A DNA stretch of 64,000 nt from Paraburkholderia ferrariae NBRC 106233 (GTDB lineage Bacteria > Pseudomonadota > Gammaproteobacteria > Burkholderiales > Burkholderiaceae). The notes under the pieces are model-generated. The model was not told where the DNA came from and searched no databases. It saw only the letters and a program-made list of their open reading frames with translations. Where the stretch lies: the NCBI RefSeq assembly GCF_000685035.1, contig NZ_BAYB01000014.1, positions 1-64,000 on the forward strand. The letters are read 5' to 3'. A program made the position numbers and the translations under genes. Shown piece by piece: positions 25,576 to 34,800 of this stretch. How positions within the stretch are numbered: position 1 is the stretch's first letter; each line of letters opens with the position of its first letter.

Positions 25576-26034
25576 ATGATCGCGCTGATCCAGCGCGTGC
25601 GTCGCGCCGAAGTGCGCGTGGACGACCGGGTGACCGGCGCGATCGGCCAGGGGTTGCTCGCGCTCGTCTGCGCCGAGCGCGGCGACAGCGATGCCAATGC
25701 CGACAAGCTGCTCGCGAAGCTGCTGGGCTATCGCGTGTTCAGCGACGCGGCGGGCAAGATGAACCTGCCGGTGCAGAACATCGACGGCAACGGCACGGCG
25801 GGCGGCCTTCTGCTCGTCTCGCAATTCACGCTGGCCGCCGATACCAACAGCGGCCTGCGCCCGAGCTTCACGCCCGCGGCGCCCCCCGACGAGGGCCGGC
25901 GCCTTTTCGACTACTTCGTCGCGGCCGCGCGCGCGAAGCATCCGCTTGTCGAGACCGGCGAGTTCGGCGCGGACATGCAGGTATCGCTCGTCAACGACGG
26001 CCCGGTGACTTTCTGGCTGCAAGTGCGCAACTGA
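25576..26034 (+). CDS. dtd: D-aminoacyl-tRNA deacylase
   Basis: Dtd hydrolyses D-amino acids, including D-tyrosine, from wrongly charged tRNA. The 152-residue product begins MIALIQRVRRAEVRVDD and contains the two diagnostic motifs: SQFTLAADT with the active threonine, and the C-terminal NDGPVTFWLQ (GPVT). Placement after tyrS is functionally sensible, because tyrosyl-tRNA synthetase can charge D-tyrosine. The phosphatase gene follows 5 bases after the stop, giving a likely three-gene unit. Confidence 0.96.
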   Translation: MIALIQRVRRAEVRVDDRVTGAIGQGLLALVCAERGDSDANADKLLAKLLGYRVFSDAAGKMNLPVQNIDGNGTAGGLLLVSQFTLAADTNSGLRPSFTPAAPPDEGRRLFDYFVAAARAKHPLVETGEFGADMQVSLVNDGPVTFWLQVRN

Positions 26035-26039
26035 TCGCC

Positions 26040-26723
26040 ATGACCACGCAAATCCTCTTCATCCGCCACGGCGAAACCGCCTGGAACCGCGTCAAGCGCA
26101 TCCAGGGGCACATCGATATTCCGCTTGCCGGGAGCGGCATTGCACAGGCCCGGCAGCTTGGCCAGCGGCTCGCCGCGGCTCGCCTGGCCGGCGCCCGCCT
26201 CGACGCGATCTGGTCGAGCGACCTGTTGCGCGCGCAACAGACGGCGCAGCCGGTGGCCGAGGCGCTGGGTCTGCCGGTGCTGCTCGCCGAAGGGCTGCGC
26301 GAGCGTCACTATGGCCTGTTCCAGGGGCACGACAGCGAGCAGATCGCCGAACGCTTTCCCGACGAATATGCCCACTGGCAAACGCGCGACCCCGGTTTCG
26401 CGCCGCCCGAAGGCGAATCGCAGCGCGCGTTCTACCATCGCGTTCTGCATGCGCTCGAACCGCTGCTGGCGGCGCATCCGGACGGCCGCATCGCCGTCGT
26501 CGCGCACGGCGGCGTGCTCGACTGCGTGTACCGCTTCGCGAACGGGCTGACGCTCGACGCGCCCCGCAACTGGCCGCTCCTCAATACGAGCGTGAACGTG
26601 GTCGATTTCGAAACCGACGGCTACGTGACGCAGGCCCGCGTGGCGCAGTGGGGCGATGTCGTGCATCTGGACGGCGTGAGCGCCGACGACGGCTTCAAGC
26701 GCACGCCCGAACCGGGCCGCTGA
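26040..26723 (+). CDS. Histidine phosphatase family protein (GpmB/CobC-like)
   Basis: The 227-residue protein has the phosphohistidine signature LFIRHGETAWNRVKRIQGH at residues 6-24, the second-motif SSDLLRAQQTAQPVAEALG, the acid residue region LRERHYGLFQG and the C-terminal VVAHGGVLDCVYRF. These are the catalytic elements of the phosphoglycerate-mutase-like branch. Lineages with this architecture act on many phosphoesters, including phosphoglycerate, alpha-ribazole phosphate and sugar phosphates, so the substrate is open; automatic annotation as GpmB should be treated with care. It starts 5 bases after dtd. Confidence 0.85.
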   Translation: MTTQILFIRHGETAWNRVKRIQGHIDIPLAGSGIAQARQLGQRLAAARLAGARLDAIWSSDLLRAQQTAQPVAEALGLPVLLAEGLRERHYGLFQGHDSEQIAERFPDEYAHWQTRDPGFAPPEGESQRAFYHRVLHALEPLLAAHPDGRIAVVAHGGVLDCVYRFANGLTLDAPRNWPLLNTSVNVVDFETDGYVTQARVAQWGDVVHLDGVSADDGFKRTPEPGR

Positions 26724-27027
26724 CCGGGGGGGCGGCGGGGCGAGAGCCTATCCGGGCTATCCGGGTTGCTTGCGTCGCTTGGGCTGCGTAGTCGGGCCAC
26801 ATTACTTTTTTCTTACGTTTCCTTTCTAAACGCCAACCCGAAATCCGGGCTGGCTGTTACCATTCATCCGACCTTTGCGCCGCGCGGCGCCGTGGCGCTT
26901 CGCCGTCGTTTCCCCTGCGGCGTCGGAGACCGGCCGCGCGTTGAAGAGGACGCGTGCGTGTCGCGCTCGCGCGGGCAAAGGCCGCTTGTAAAAGGTTGTT
27001 TCCAGAAAAACGCAGCAGGAGATTTCA
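26724..27027. other. Intergenic region upstream of the branched-chain amino acid binding protein
   Basis: No gene is supported in these 304 bases. TATCCGGGC followed by TATCCGGGT near 26750 is a 9-bp direct repeat, and a CCCG/CGGG inverted repeat occurs near 26837-26848. The end (GCAGCAGGAG) supplies the ribosome site of the next gene. I see no strong promoter match. Confidence 0.45.
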
Positions 27028-28170
27028 ATGAGGTTCAAGCTTCACATGCTGGCGGCCAGCGCCGCAGCCGTGGCGTTCGCAGCGATGTCCGCCAACGCAT
27101 CCGCCGACCAGACCGTCAAGATCGGCCACGTCGGCCCGCTCACCGGCGGCTCGGCGCACCTCGGCAAGGACAACGAAAACGGCGCGCGCCTCGCCATCGA
27201 GGAAATCAACGCGAAGGGCCTCGTGATCAACGGCCAGAAGGTCACGCTCGTGCTCGACGGCCAGGACGACGCCGCCGACCCGCGCCAGGCCACCCAGGTC
27301 GCCCAGAAGCTGGTGGACGACAAAGTGGTCGCCGTGATCGGCCATCTGAACTCGGGCGCCTCGATCCCGGCTTCGAAGATCTATAGCGACGCGGGCATCG
27401 TGCAGATTTCGCCGTCGTCCACGAACCCGGCCTACACGCAGCAGGGCTTCAAGACCACCTTCCGCGTCGTCGCGACGGATGCCCAGCAGGGCCCCGCGCT
27501 CGCCGACTATGCAGCGAAGTCGCTGAACGTGAAGACGGTCGCCGTGGTGGACGACTCGACGGCCTACGGCCAGGGTCTCGCCAACGAATTCGAGAAGACC
27601 GCGAAGTCGCTCGGCCTGAAGGTGCTCTCGCACGACGCGACGAACGACAAGGCCGTCGATTTCCGCGCGATTCTCACCAAGATCAAGGGCGAGAACCCGG
27701 ACGCGATCATGTACGGCGGCATGGACGCCACGGGCGGCCCGTTCGCCAAGCAGGCGCGGCAGCTCGGCCTGCGCGCCAAGGTGCTTTCGGGCGACGGCGT
27801 CTGCACGGAAAGCCTCGCACAGCTCGCGGGTCCGGCGGCCGACAATATCGTGTGCTCGCAGGCGGGCATGGCGGTGGAGCGCATGAACGGCGGCGCGGCG
27901 TTCGCGGCGAAGTACCAGAAGCGCTTCGGCCATCCGATCGAATTCGACGCGCCGTTCACGTATGACGCCGTGTACATCGTTGTCGATGCGATGAAGCGCG
28001 CGAACTCGACCGATCCGGCGAAGATCCTCGCCGAAATCCCGAGCACGGACTACAAGGGCGTGATTGGCGAGACGACCTTCGATTCGAAGGGCGACCTCAA
28101 GCATGGCGTGATCTCGCTCTACAGCTACAAGTCGGGCAAGAAGACGCTGCTCGACGTGGTGAAGATGTAA
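27028..28170 (+). CDS. Branched-chain amino acid ABC transporter, periplasmic binding protein (LivJ/LivK-like)
   Basis: The 380-residue protein has a signal peptide cleaved near Ala26 (NASA then DQTVKIG) and the family-6 solute-binding fold: KIGHVGPLTGGSAHLGKDNE, GARLAIEEINAKGL, AVIGHLNSGASIPASKIY and SPSSTNPAYTQQ. This is the Leu/Ile/Val-binding pattern. No permease or ATPase genes accompany it, so it must share a membrane complex encoded elsewhere or serve another substrate. The start has a good GCAGGAG site. It ends in a terminator facing the MpaB-like gene. Confidence 0.9.
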   Translation: MRFKLHMLAASAAAVAFAAMSANASADQTVKIGHVGPLTGGSAHLGKDNENGARLAIEEINAKGLVINGQKVTLVLDGQDDAADPRQATQVAQKLVDDKVVAVIGHLNSGASIPASKIYSDAGIVQISPSSTNPAYTQQGFKTTFRVVATDAQQGPALADYAAKSLNVKTVAVVDDSTAYGQGLANEFEKTAKSLGLKVLSHDATNDKAVDFRAILTKIKGENPDAIMYGGMDATGGPFAKQARQLGLRAKVLSGDGVCTESLAQLAGPAADNIVCSQAGMAVERMNGGAAFAAKYQKRFGHPIEFDAPFTYDAVYIVVDAMKRANSTDPAKILAEIPSTDYKGVIGETTFDSKGDLKHGVISLYSYKSGKKTLLDVVKM

Positions 28171-28198
28171 GACGCTGCGCGCTCGACGGCGCGCAGGA

Positions 28199-28233
28199 AA
28201 CGGCCAGCCCGCATTCGCAGGCTGGCCGTTTTG
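28199..28233 (+). terminator. Intrinsic terminator after the LivJ-like gene
   Basis: An 11-bp stem (AACGGCCAGCC with GGCTGGCCGTT) with a GCATTCGCA-type loop and a TTTT tail. It lies between convergent genes. Confidence 0.8.
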
Positions 28234-28252
28234 CTTTGGGGAAGCCGTGAGA

Positions 28253-29197
28253 CTAGCGCGGCTGCGCTGCCGCGCGCCGCCGCGCGCGCTTCGAGACGCC
28301 GTTGACGAGCGCCCAGCGCAGCACGGGCGCGACCGTCCGCATGCCGGGCTGCACGATCGCGCGGCGAACGCGTGCAAAGTTGTCGAAGCCGAGCATCTGC
28401 TGCGCGAAGGGCGGCAGCAGGTCGATGCCGGCCTGGCGCATCAGCGCGCCCGCCGGGCGCATGGCAGGGCGCGGCGCGGGCGCGTTCATGAGCACCCGCA
28501 CGACTTCGCGCGTGCGCTCGCTCGCGACGAGTTCGGGCTGCATGGCCGCCAGGTAGGCCGCGACTTCGGCGCGCGAACGCGGCACCTCGGTTGCGCCCAG
28601 CAGGCGGGCGATGGTCGAGGTCTCGGCGTAATACTGGTCCTGGGCGGCGCCGGGGAGCAGCGGATTCACGTAGCGCAGATAGGCCGCGAGGAAGCTGGAG
28701 ACTTCCGCGACATGCACCCACGTGAGCAGCGCGGGATCGCTCGCACGGTAGGGGCGGCCGTCGGGCGCGGCGCCGGTTACGCTTTCGTGGATCGTCTTCA
28801 CGCGCTCGATCAGTGCGAGCGCATCGGCGCGGCTGCCGTAGGTCGTGCCCGCGATGAAGGTGGCCGTGCGGCGCAGGCGCCCGAGAATATCGCTGCGAAA
28901 GGTCGAGTGATCCCACACGCCGGCGAGCGCGAGCGGATGCAAGGCCTGCATGAGCAGCGCGCTGATGCCGCCCGCCATCATCGCGGCGAAGTCGGCGTGC
29001 ACCTTCCAGCAGACGGCGTCGGGGCCGAACAGCCCGGGGTCGCCCGGCGGCGAGGAGTAGTCGAGTTTCGGGCCGCTGCCCGTGGTGAGATGCGTGACGC
29101 TTTCGGCCAGCGCCATGCGCAGGCGTTGCGCGAGCTGCGCGCCGAGCCCCGTGGGCTCGGGGGCGTCGTGGCGGCGGCCTGCATGCTGTTCGGACAT
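28253..29197 (-). CDS. MpaB/DUF2236 family oxygenase-like protein
   Basis: The 314-residue protein belongs to the DUF2236/MpaB group (recent literature: haem-type oxygenases such as latex-clearing proteins and fungal MpaB). Family blocks include WKVHADFAAMMAGGISALL and ALHPLALAGVWDHS, RLRRTATFIAGTTYGS and a DPALLTWVHVAEVSSFL region carrying a conserved histidine. It has no signal peptide. It lies 67 bases downstream of ruvB on the same strand and may be read through from it, though a functional link to recombination is not expected. Substrate unknown. Confidence 0.75.
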   Translation of the reverse strand: MSEQHAGRRHDAPEPTGLGAQLAQRLRMALAESVTHLTTGSGPKLDYSSPPGDPGLFGPDAVCWKVHADFAAMMAGGISALLMQALHPLALAGVWDHSTFRSDILGRLRRTATFIAGTTYGSRADALALIERVKTIHESVTGAAPDGRPYRASDPALLTWVHVAEVSSFLAAYLRYVNPLLPGAAQDQYYAETSTIARLLGATEVPRSRAEVAAYLAAMQPELVASERTREVVRVLMNAPAPRPAMRPAGALMRQAGIDLLPPFAQQMLGFDNFARVRRAIVQPGMRTVAPVLRWALVNGVSKRARRRAAAQPR

Positions 29198-29264
29198 CGT
29201 TTCTGCTCGCGCTTGTTACACGGTCGTTGCGCCGTTGTTGTGCCGTCGTTACGCCGTCGCGCCA

Positions 29265-30347
29265 TTACGACGCGTTCGGGTCCCAGACGCCGCTGGAGGC
29301 CGCCGAATCGGGCGCGGCGAGCCCGAAGTGGCGGTAGGTGAGCAGCGTCGCCACGCGGCCGCGCGGCGTGCGCTGCAGATAGCCCTGCTGGATCAGATAC
29401 GGTTCGAGCACGTCTTCGATCGTGTCGCGTTCCTCGCCAATGGCGGCGGCGAGATTGTCGACACCCACCGGTCCGCCGTCGAACTTGTGCAGGATCGCTT
29501 CGAGCAGCTTGCGGTCCATGAGGTCGAAGCCCACGGGATCGACGTCGAGCATTTTGAGCGCCGCGTCGGCGACGGGGGCGGTGATCGCTCCGTCCGCCTT
29601 CACTTCGGCGTAGTCGCGCACGCGCCGCAGCAGGCGGTTGGCGATACGCGGCGTGCCGCGCGAGCGCTTCGCGATTTCGAGCGCGCCGTCGGGATGGATG
29701 TGCGCGCCGAGGAGCGACGCCGAGCGCTGCACGATGCGCGAGAGTTCGCTCGCGTTGTAGAACTCGAGCCGCGAGACGATGCCGAACCGGTCGCGCAGCG
29801 GGTTCGTGAGCATGCCCGCGCGCGTGGTCGCGCCGACGAGCGTGAACGGCTGCAGGTCGAGCTTCACGCTGCGCGCGGCCGGCCCTTCGCCGATCATGAT
29901 GTCGATCTGGTAGTCCTCGAGCGCCGGATACAGGATTTCCTCGACGACCGGCGAGAGCCGGTGGATTTCGTCGATGAAGAGCACGTCGTTGGGTTCGAGG
30001 TTGGTGAGCAGCGCGGCGAGGTCGCCCGCGCGCTCCAGCACGGGCCCCGACGTCTGCCGCAGATTGACCCCCATTTCGCGCGCGATGATGTGCGCGAGCG
30101 TGGTCTTGCCGAGGCCCGGCGGCCCGAACAGCAGCACGTGGTCGAGCGGCTCGGAGCGGCGCTTTGCCGCCTCGATGAAGATTTCGAGCTGGCCGCGCAC
30201 CTTTTCCTGGCCGACATATTCGTCGAGCTGGCGCGGACGCAGCGCGCGCTCGAACGCCTCCTCGTGGGGCGAGGCCGGCGTCGCGGCGATCACGCGTGCA
30301 CTGCCGGCGCCGGTGCGGTCTGCGGCGAGTTTGTCGGTTTCGATCAT
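29265..30347 (-). CDS. ruvB: Holliday junction branch migration ATPase RuvB
   Basis: RuvB is the hexameric motor that drives branch migration with RuvA. The 360-residue product has Walker A FGPPGLGKTTLAH, Walker B VLFIDEIHRLS, sensor TTRAGMLTNPLRDRFG and the C-terminal winged helix with GYLQRTPRGRVAT. The ATG at 30347 gives MIETDKLAADRTG, the usual start; a longer frame to 30422 adds a glycine/proline-rich stretch not seen in RuvB. It lies 120 bases after ruvA in the order ruvC-ruvA-ruvB. Confidence 0.97.
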   Translation of the reverse strand: MIETDKLAADRTGAGSARVIAATPASPHEEAFERALRPRQLDEYVGQEKVRGQLEIFIEAAKRRSEPLDHVLLFGPPGLGKTTLAHIIAREMGVNLRQTSGPVLERAGDLAALLTNLEPNDVLFIDEIHRLSPVVEEILYPALEDYQIDIMIGEGPAARSVKLDLQPFTLVGATTRAGMLTNPLRDRFGIVSRLEFYNASELSRIVQRSASLLGAHIHPDGALEIAKRSRGTPRIANRLLRRVRDYAEVKADGAITAPVADAALKMLDVDPVGFDLMDRKLLEAILHKFDGGPVGVDNLAAAIGEERDTIEDVLEPYLIQQGYLQRTPRGRVATLLTYRHFGLAAPDSAASSGVWDPNAS

Positions 30348-30467
30348 GCAGCGATTGTACCGCGCAAGGGGCGCAAGGGCAGGGCTGGCGGGGCCACCAG
30401 GGCCGCCTGCCTGCAAGTGCAACTAACCGCCCTGCGCCGACGGTCCGGGGCTTTCGGGCAGCACGCG

Positions 30468-31049
30468 TCAGGCCTTCGACAAGACCTTCAGCGAGAGCTT
30501 GATGCCCTCGGAAACGCCGGTGCCGGCCGGCACGTTCTTGATGGCCGCGAGCGCTTCCTTCTCCGAGTAGCCGAGCGCGAGCAGCGCGTTGAGGATGTCG
30601 TTGGCGTGGTCGGACGGCGAAGCGGCCGCGGCCATCGCCCCCAGATCGGCGCCGAGCTTCCCCTTGAGTTCGAGCAGCAGCCGCTCGGCGGTCTTCTTGC
30701 CGATGCCGGGCACGCGCGTGAGCCGCGCGGCGTCCTGCAGCGTGACCGCCTGCGAGAGTTCGTGAACGCTCATGCCCGAGAGCACGGCCAGCGCCATGCG
30801 CGCGCCGATGCCGCTGATCTTGAGCAGTTCGCGGAAGGTGGCCCGCTCCTGCTGGGTGCCGAAGCCGTATAGCAGATGGGCGTCCTCGCGCACGATCAGC
30901 TGCGTGAGCAGCACGACTTTCTCGCCGGTGCCGGGCAGGTTGTAGAACGTGCTCATGGGCACGTCGATTTCGTAGCCGACGCCGTTGCAATCGACGAGCA
31001 GGTGCGGCGGGTTCTTTTCCAGCAGGACGCCGGCGATGCGACCGATCAT
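30468..31049 (-). CDS. ruvA: Holliday junction branch migration complex subunit RuvA
   Basis: RuvA binds the four-way junction and loads RuvB. The 193-residue product starts MIGRIAGVLLEKNPPHLLVD, has the two helix-hairpin-helix repeats (ISGIGARMALAVLSGMS and VPGIGKKTAERLLLELKGK) and a C-terminal domain III (ILNALLALGYSEKEALAAIK) that contacts RuvB. Length and domain order match the family. It lies about 83 bases downstream of ruvC and upstream of ruvB, on the minus strand. Confidence 0.97.
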   Translation of the reverse strand: MIGRIAGVLLEKNPPHLLVDCNGVGYEIDVPMSTFYNLPGTGEKVVLLTQLIVREDAHLLYGFGTQQERATFRELLKISGIGARMALAVLSGMSVHELSQAVTLQDAARLTRVPGIGKKTAERLLLELKGKLGADLGAMAAAASPSDHANDILNALLALGYSEKEALAAIKNVPAGTGVSEGIKLSLKVLSKA

Positions 31050-31132
31050 GGCGGATTCAGTGATGAGGTAAAGCGTGAGTGTAGCGGAGCGGGTGAGCGC
31101 CGGCGCGGCGCAATCGTGCGAGCCGTTAAGCG

Positions 31133-31675
31133 TTAGCCGATCAGCCGGCCGCGCCGCACCCGCATGCCCTTCTTCGCGAGCGCGGGCGCGAGCGAGCCGA
31201 GCGCCGAAAGCGTGTCGCCGCCATGGGCGTGGCAGATCGCCATGCCGAGCGCGTCGGCCGCGTCGGTGCCGGGCATGCCCGTGAGGCTCAAGAGCCGCAC
31301 GACCATCTGCTGCATCTGCTCCTTGGTGGCGCGGCCGTAGCCCACCACGGCCTGCTTGAGTTGCAGCGCGGTGTACTCGGCCACCGGCACGCCGCCCGAG
31401 ACGAGCCCGCAGATCGCGGCGCCGCGCGCCTGGCCGAGCAGCAGTGTGGACTGCGGATTGACGTTGACGAACACCTTTTCGATCGCGGCCTGATCGGGCG
31501 CGTGCTGGCGGATCAGCGTGGCGACGCCCTCGTAGATCGTGCCGAGGCGCGTGGGCAGATCGGCGTCGCCGGTGCGGATCACGCCGCTCGCGATATACGT
31601 GAGGTGATGGCCGTGACGCTCGATCACGCCGAAGCCGGTCACGCGCAGGCCGGGGTCGATGCCGATGATTCTCAT
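31133..31675 (-). CDS. ruvC: Holliday junction resolvase RuvC
   Basis: RuvC cuts Holliday junctions symmetrically as a dimer. The 180-residue product has the four acidic catalytic positions in context: Asp7 in IIGIDPGLRVTGFG, Glu in QAAIEKVFVNVNP, and the Asp pair in TDAADALGMAICHAH. It is the first gene of ruvCAB. The start at 31675 is preceded by a weak site. The purH terminator lies upstream, so ruvCAB has its own promoter in about 100 bases that I could not pin down. Confidence 0.97.
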   Translation of the reverse strand: MRIIGIDPGLRVTGFGVIERHGHHLTYIASGVIRTGDADLPTRLGTIYEGVATLIRQHAPDQAAIEKVFVNVNPQSTLLLGQARGAAICGLVSGGVPVAEYTALQLKQAVVGYGRATKEQMQQMVVRLLSLTGMPGTDAADALGMAICHAHGGDTLSALGSLAPALAKKGMRVRRGRLIG

Positions 31676-31783
31676 GAATGCCGTAAAAAGCCGGTGTGCC
31701 TGCGATGGTACAACGAACGGCCCGCCTGCCGCGAGCCGGCCCGTGCTGCGAAAGAGATGAACAGCGGGTGAAAAACGGGCCGC

Positions 31784-31818
31784 AAAAAAAGCCCGCGGGA
31801 CCTCGTCCGGCGGGCTTT
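31784..31818 (-). terminator. Intrinsic terminator of dusB-fis-purH
   Basis: Read on the minus strand, AGCCCGC and a GGAC arm pair across a GAGGT loop and end in a run of seven T (the A run at 31784-31790). It lies between purH and ruvC. Confidence 0.82.
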
Positions 31819-31875
31819 CGGGCTTTCGCGCTTTTTGCGCCTGCGGGCCGCGGCGCGGCCCGGCGCTCAGGCAGC

Positions 31876-33441
31876 TCAGTGACGGAAGTGGCGGATGCCC
31901 GTCATCACCATGGCGATGTTGTGCTCGTCGGCGGCGGCGATCACCTCGTCGTCGCGCATCGAGCCGCCCGGCTGGATCACGCAGGTCGCGCCCGCGTTCA
32001 CCACCACGTCGAGGCCGTCGCGGAACGGGAAGAACGCGTCCGAGGCGACTGCCGTGCCCGCAAGCTTGAGGCCCGCGTTTTCCGCCTTGATGCTGGCAAT
32101 GCGCGCCGAGTCCACGCGGCTCATCTGGCCCGCGCCCACGCCCATCGTCATGCCGTTCGCGCAGAACACGATGGCGTTCGACTTCACGAACTTCGCCACG
32201 CGCCAGGCGAACAGCAGGTCGTCCATTTCCCTGGGCGTCGGGTGGCGCTTCGTCACCACGCGCAGTTCGTGCGGCTGCACGTTCTTCGCGTCGAGCGACT
32301 GCACGAGCAGGCCGCCGCCCACGCGCTTGAGGTCGAAGGCGTTATGGCCGTCGCCCAAGGCGATTTCGAGCAGGCGCACGTTCTGCTTGGCGGCGAACAC
32401 GGCCTTTGCGGCTTGCGAGAACGACGGCGCGATCAGCACTTCGACGAACTGCTTCGAAACGGCCTGTGCCGCCGCTTCGTCGACTTCACGGTTGAACGCG
32501 ATGATGCCGCCGAAGGCCGAGGTCGGGTCGGTCTGGAACGCCTTCGCATACGCTTCGTGCGCGTCGGCGCCCACGGCCACGCCGCACGGGTTCGCATGCT
32601 TGACGATCACGCAGGCGGGCGCGTCGAAGGTCTTCACGCATTCCCAGGCCGCGTCCGAGTCGGCGATGTTGTTGTACGAGAGCTCCTTGCCCTGCAACTG
32701 CTTATAGTTCGCGAGCGCGCCGGCCGGCGTGGCGAGGTCGCGGTAGAACGCGGCGCTCTGGTGCGGGTTCTCGCCGTAGCGCAGGTCCTGCACCTTGTCG
32801 AACGCGAGGTTCAGCACGGCCGGGTACGCGTTGCGCGACTTGTGGTCGAGTTCGGCGGTGAGGCTCGTGAGGTAGTTCGTGATCGCGCCGTCGTACTGCG
32901 CCGTGTGCGAGAACACCTTGGTCGCGAGGCGGAAGTTCGTCGCGTAGCCCACGGTGTTGCCGTTCGCGCGCATTTCCTCGAGCACGGTGGCGTAGTCGGC
33001 CGGATCGACCACCACGGTCACGTCGCGGTGGTTCTTCGCCGCCGAGCGCAGCATGGTCGGGCCGCCGATGTCGATGTTCTCGATCGCATCCTCCAGCGTG
33101 CACTCGTCCTTCGCCACGGTCTGCACGAACGGGTACAGGTTCACCACCAGCAGGTCGATGGTGGGGATGTCGTGCTTTTGCAGCGCGGCCATGTGCTCGG
33201 GCAGGTCGCGGCGGGCGAGGATGCCGCCGTGCACCTTCGGGTGCAGCGTCTTCACGCGCCCGTCGAGCATTTCCGGAAAGCCGGTGTAGTCGGCCACTTC
33301 GGTGACGGGAAGGCCCGCGTCGGCGAGCAGTCTGGCGGTGCCGCCGGTCGACAGGATCTTGACGCCGAGTGCGGAAAGCGACTTCGCGAAGTCGACGATG
33401 CCCGACTTGTCGGAAACGGAGATGAGCGCTTGCTGGATCAT
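31876..33441 (-). CDS. purH: Bifunctional AICAR formyltransferase/IMP cyclohydrolase
   Basis: PurH performs the last two steps of IMP synthesis. The 521-residue product has an N-terminal cyclohydrolase (MIQQALISVSDKSGIVDFAK, STGGTARLLADAGLPVTEV) and a C-terminal transformylase with the catalytic Lys-His region CVIVKHANPCGVAVG, and ends MTGIRHFRH as usual. It is the third gene of dusB-fis-purH, 58 bases after fis, on the minus strand and ends at the terminator. It works with PurB, also in this window, which makes its AICAR substrate. Confidence 0.97.
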   Translation of the reverse strand: MIQQALISVSDKSGIVDFAKSLSALGVKILSTGGTARLLADAGLPVTEVADYTGFPEMLDGRVKTLHPKVHGGILARRDLPEHMAALQKHDIPTIDLLVVNLYPFVQTVAKDECTLEDAIENIDIGGPTMLRSAAKNHRDVTVVVDPADYATVLEEMRANGNTVGYATNFRLATKVFSHTAQYDGAITNYLTSLTAELDHKSRNAYPAVLNLAFDKVQDLRYGENPHQSAAFYRDLATPAGALANYKQLQGKELSYNNIADSDAAWECVKTFDAPACVIVKHANPCGVAVGADAHEAYAKAFQTDPTSAFGGIIAFNREVDEAAAQAVSKQFVEVLIAPSFSQAAKAVFAAKQNVRLLEIALGDGHNAFDLKRVGGGLLVQSLDAKNVQPHELRVVTKRHPTPREMDDLLFAWRVAKFVKSNAIVFCANGMTMGVGAGQMSRVDSARIASIKAENAGLKLAGTAVASDAFFPFRDGLDVVVNAGATCVIQPGGSMRDDEVIAAADEHNIAMVMTGIRHFRH

Positions 33442-33499
33442 GATGGAGGAAGGAGCCGAAGAGATCGAGGATGCCGCGCCAGAGGCCCGAAGCCGGCCG

Positions 33500-33733
33500 T
33501 TACAGCAGGCCGTGCTGCTGGAGCTTCTTGCGCAGCGTGTTGCGGTTGATGCCGAGATACTCGGCGGCCAGCGACTGGTTGCCGCCGGCCTGCTCGAGCA
33601 CCACCTCGAGCATCGGTTTTTCGACGATCGAAATCACCATTTCATAAACGTCGTGCGGATTGGAGCCGTCGAGATCCTGGAAATACATGCCGAGGCTCTC
33701 GCGGACGCATTGTTCGATGTTGTGCTTGCTCAT
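33500..33733 (-). CDS. fis: Fis family DNA-binding protein
   Basis: Fis is a nucleoid protein that bends DNA and acts in recombination, replication and rRNA transcription. The 77-residue product is slightly shorter than E. coli Fis but keeps the C-terminal helix-turn-helix GGNQSLAAEYLGINRNTLRKK. The N-terminal beta-hairpin region is reduced, as usual in beta-proteobacteria. Its start overlaps the dusB stop by four bases (ATGA), reproducing the conserved dusB-fis arrangement. purH follows. Confidence 0.95.
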   Translation of the reverse strand: MSKHNIEQCVRESLGMYFQDLDGSNPHDVYEMVISIVEKPMLEVVLEQAGGNQSLAAEYLGINRNTLRKKLQQHGLL

Positions 33734-34800
33734 GCTGCCAGTCGATCGTTTGTTTCGCCTTCGCCGCTTTCGGGGGTATCGAGCGTTTCGTCCTCATAGA
33801 CGAGGCGCTCGGAACGCGTCTTCTGTTCGTCGAAGAACGCGTTGACGGCGAGGAGCTGTTCGCGCGTGGTGTCCAGCGTATTCATGCGATGCCGGAACGC
33901 ATTGGCGCCGCAAAGGCCGCGAGTGTACCAGCCGATATGCTTGCGCGCAGTACGGACGCCCGTAAATTCGCCATAAAACGCGTAATGGTCTTCAAGGTGC
34001 TCGTTCATGATCGACTGGATTTCGTCCACGCGCGGCGGCGGCAGCAGCTCGCCCGTGGCGATGAAATGTTCGATCTCCCGAAAGAGCCACGGCCGCCCCT
34101 GCGCGGCGCGGCCGATCATGATCGCGTCGGCGCCGGTCGCGGCGAGCACCGCGCGCGCCTTCTGCGGCGTGGTGACATCGCCGTTGGCGACTACCGGAAT
34201 GCGCGCGGCGGCCTTCACCGCGGCAATCGTTTCGTACTCCGCTTCGCCGTGATAGAGGTCCGCGCGCGTGCGGCCGTGCACGGTCAGCATGGCGATGCCG
34301 CTGTCCTCGGCGATGCGCGCGACCGTCAGCGCATTGCGGTGCTGGCGGTCCCAGCCGGTGCGGATCTTGAGCGTGACGGGCACCGCGTCCGGGCCCACGC
34401 CCACGGCATCGACCACGGCCTTCACGATGCGCGCGACGAGCGGCTCGTTCTGCAGCAGCGCCGAGCCCGCCGCGACGTTGCAGACCTTCTTGGCGGGGCA
34501 GCCCATGTTGATGTCGATGATCTGCGCGCCGTTGGCCACGTTGTAGCGCGCGGCTTCGGCCATCATCGCCGGATCGGCGCCGGCGATCTGCACGGCAATG
34601 GGCTCGACCTCGCCCGCGTGATTCGCGCGGCGCATGGTCTTCTCGCTCTTCCAGAGCTGCGCGTTCGACGCGACCATCTCCGAGACCGCGTAGCCCGCGC
34701 CAAGGCGTTTGCACAACTGGCGGAACGGCCGGTCCGTCACGCCCGCCATGGGGGCGACGAACAGGTTGTTGCGCAGGGTGTGACGGCCGATGGTGAGCAT
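33730..34800 (-). CDS. dusB: tRNA-dihydrouridine synthase B
   Basis: DusB reduces uridine to dihydrouridine in the tRNA D-loop with FMN and NADPH. The 356-residue product has LFVAPMAGVTDRPFRQLCK near the N-terminus, the catalytic cysteine in DINMGCPAKKVCN and an FMN phosphate loop with GADAIMIGRAAQGRPWLF. The ATG at 34800 (MLTIGRHTLRNNLF) is the family start; a longer frame to 34956 is arginine-rich and unlikely. A TAAAAT hexamer on the minus strand near 34900 may be the promoter -10. First gene of dusB-fis-purH. Confidence 0.95.
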   Translation of the reverse strand: MLTIGRHTLRNNLFVAPMAGVTDRPFRQLCKRLGAGYAVSEMVASNAQLWKSEKTMRRANHAGEVEPIAVQIAGADPAMMAEAARYNVANGAQIIDINMGCPAKKVCNVAAGSALLQNEPLVARIVKAVVDAVGVGPDAVPVTLKIRTGWDRQHRNALTVARIAEDSGIAMLTVHGRTRADLYHGEAEYETIAAVKAAARIPVVANGDVTTPQKARAVLAATGADAIMIGRAAQGRPWLFREIEHFIATGELLPPPRVDEIQSIMNEHLEDHYAFYGEFTGVRTARKHIGWYTRGLCGANAFRHRMNTLDTTREQLLAVNAFFDEQKTRSERLVYEDETLDTPESGEGETNDRLAA

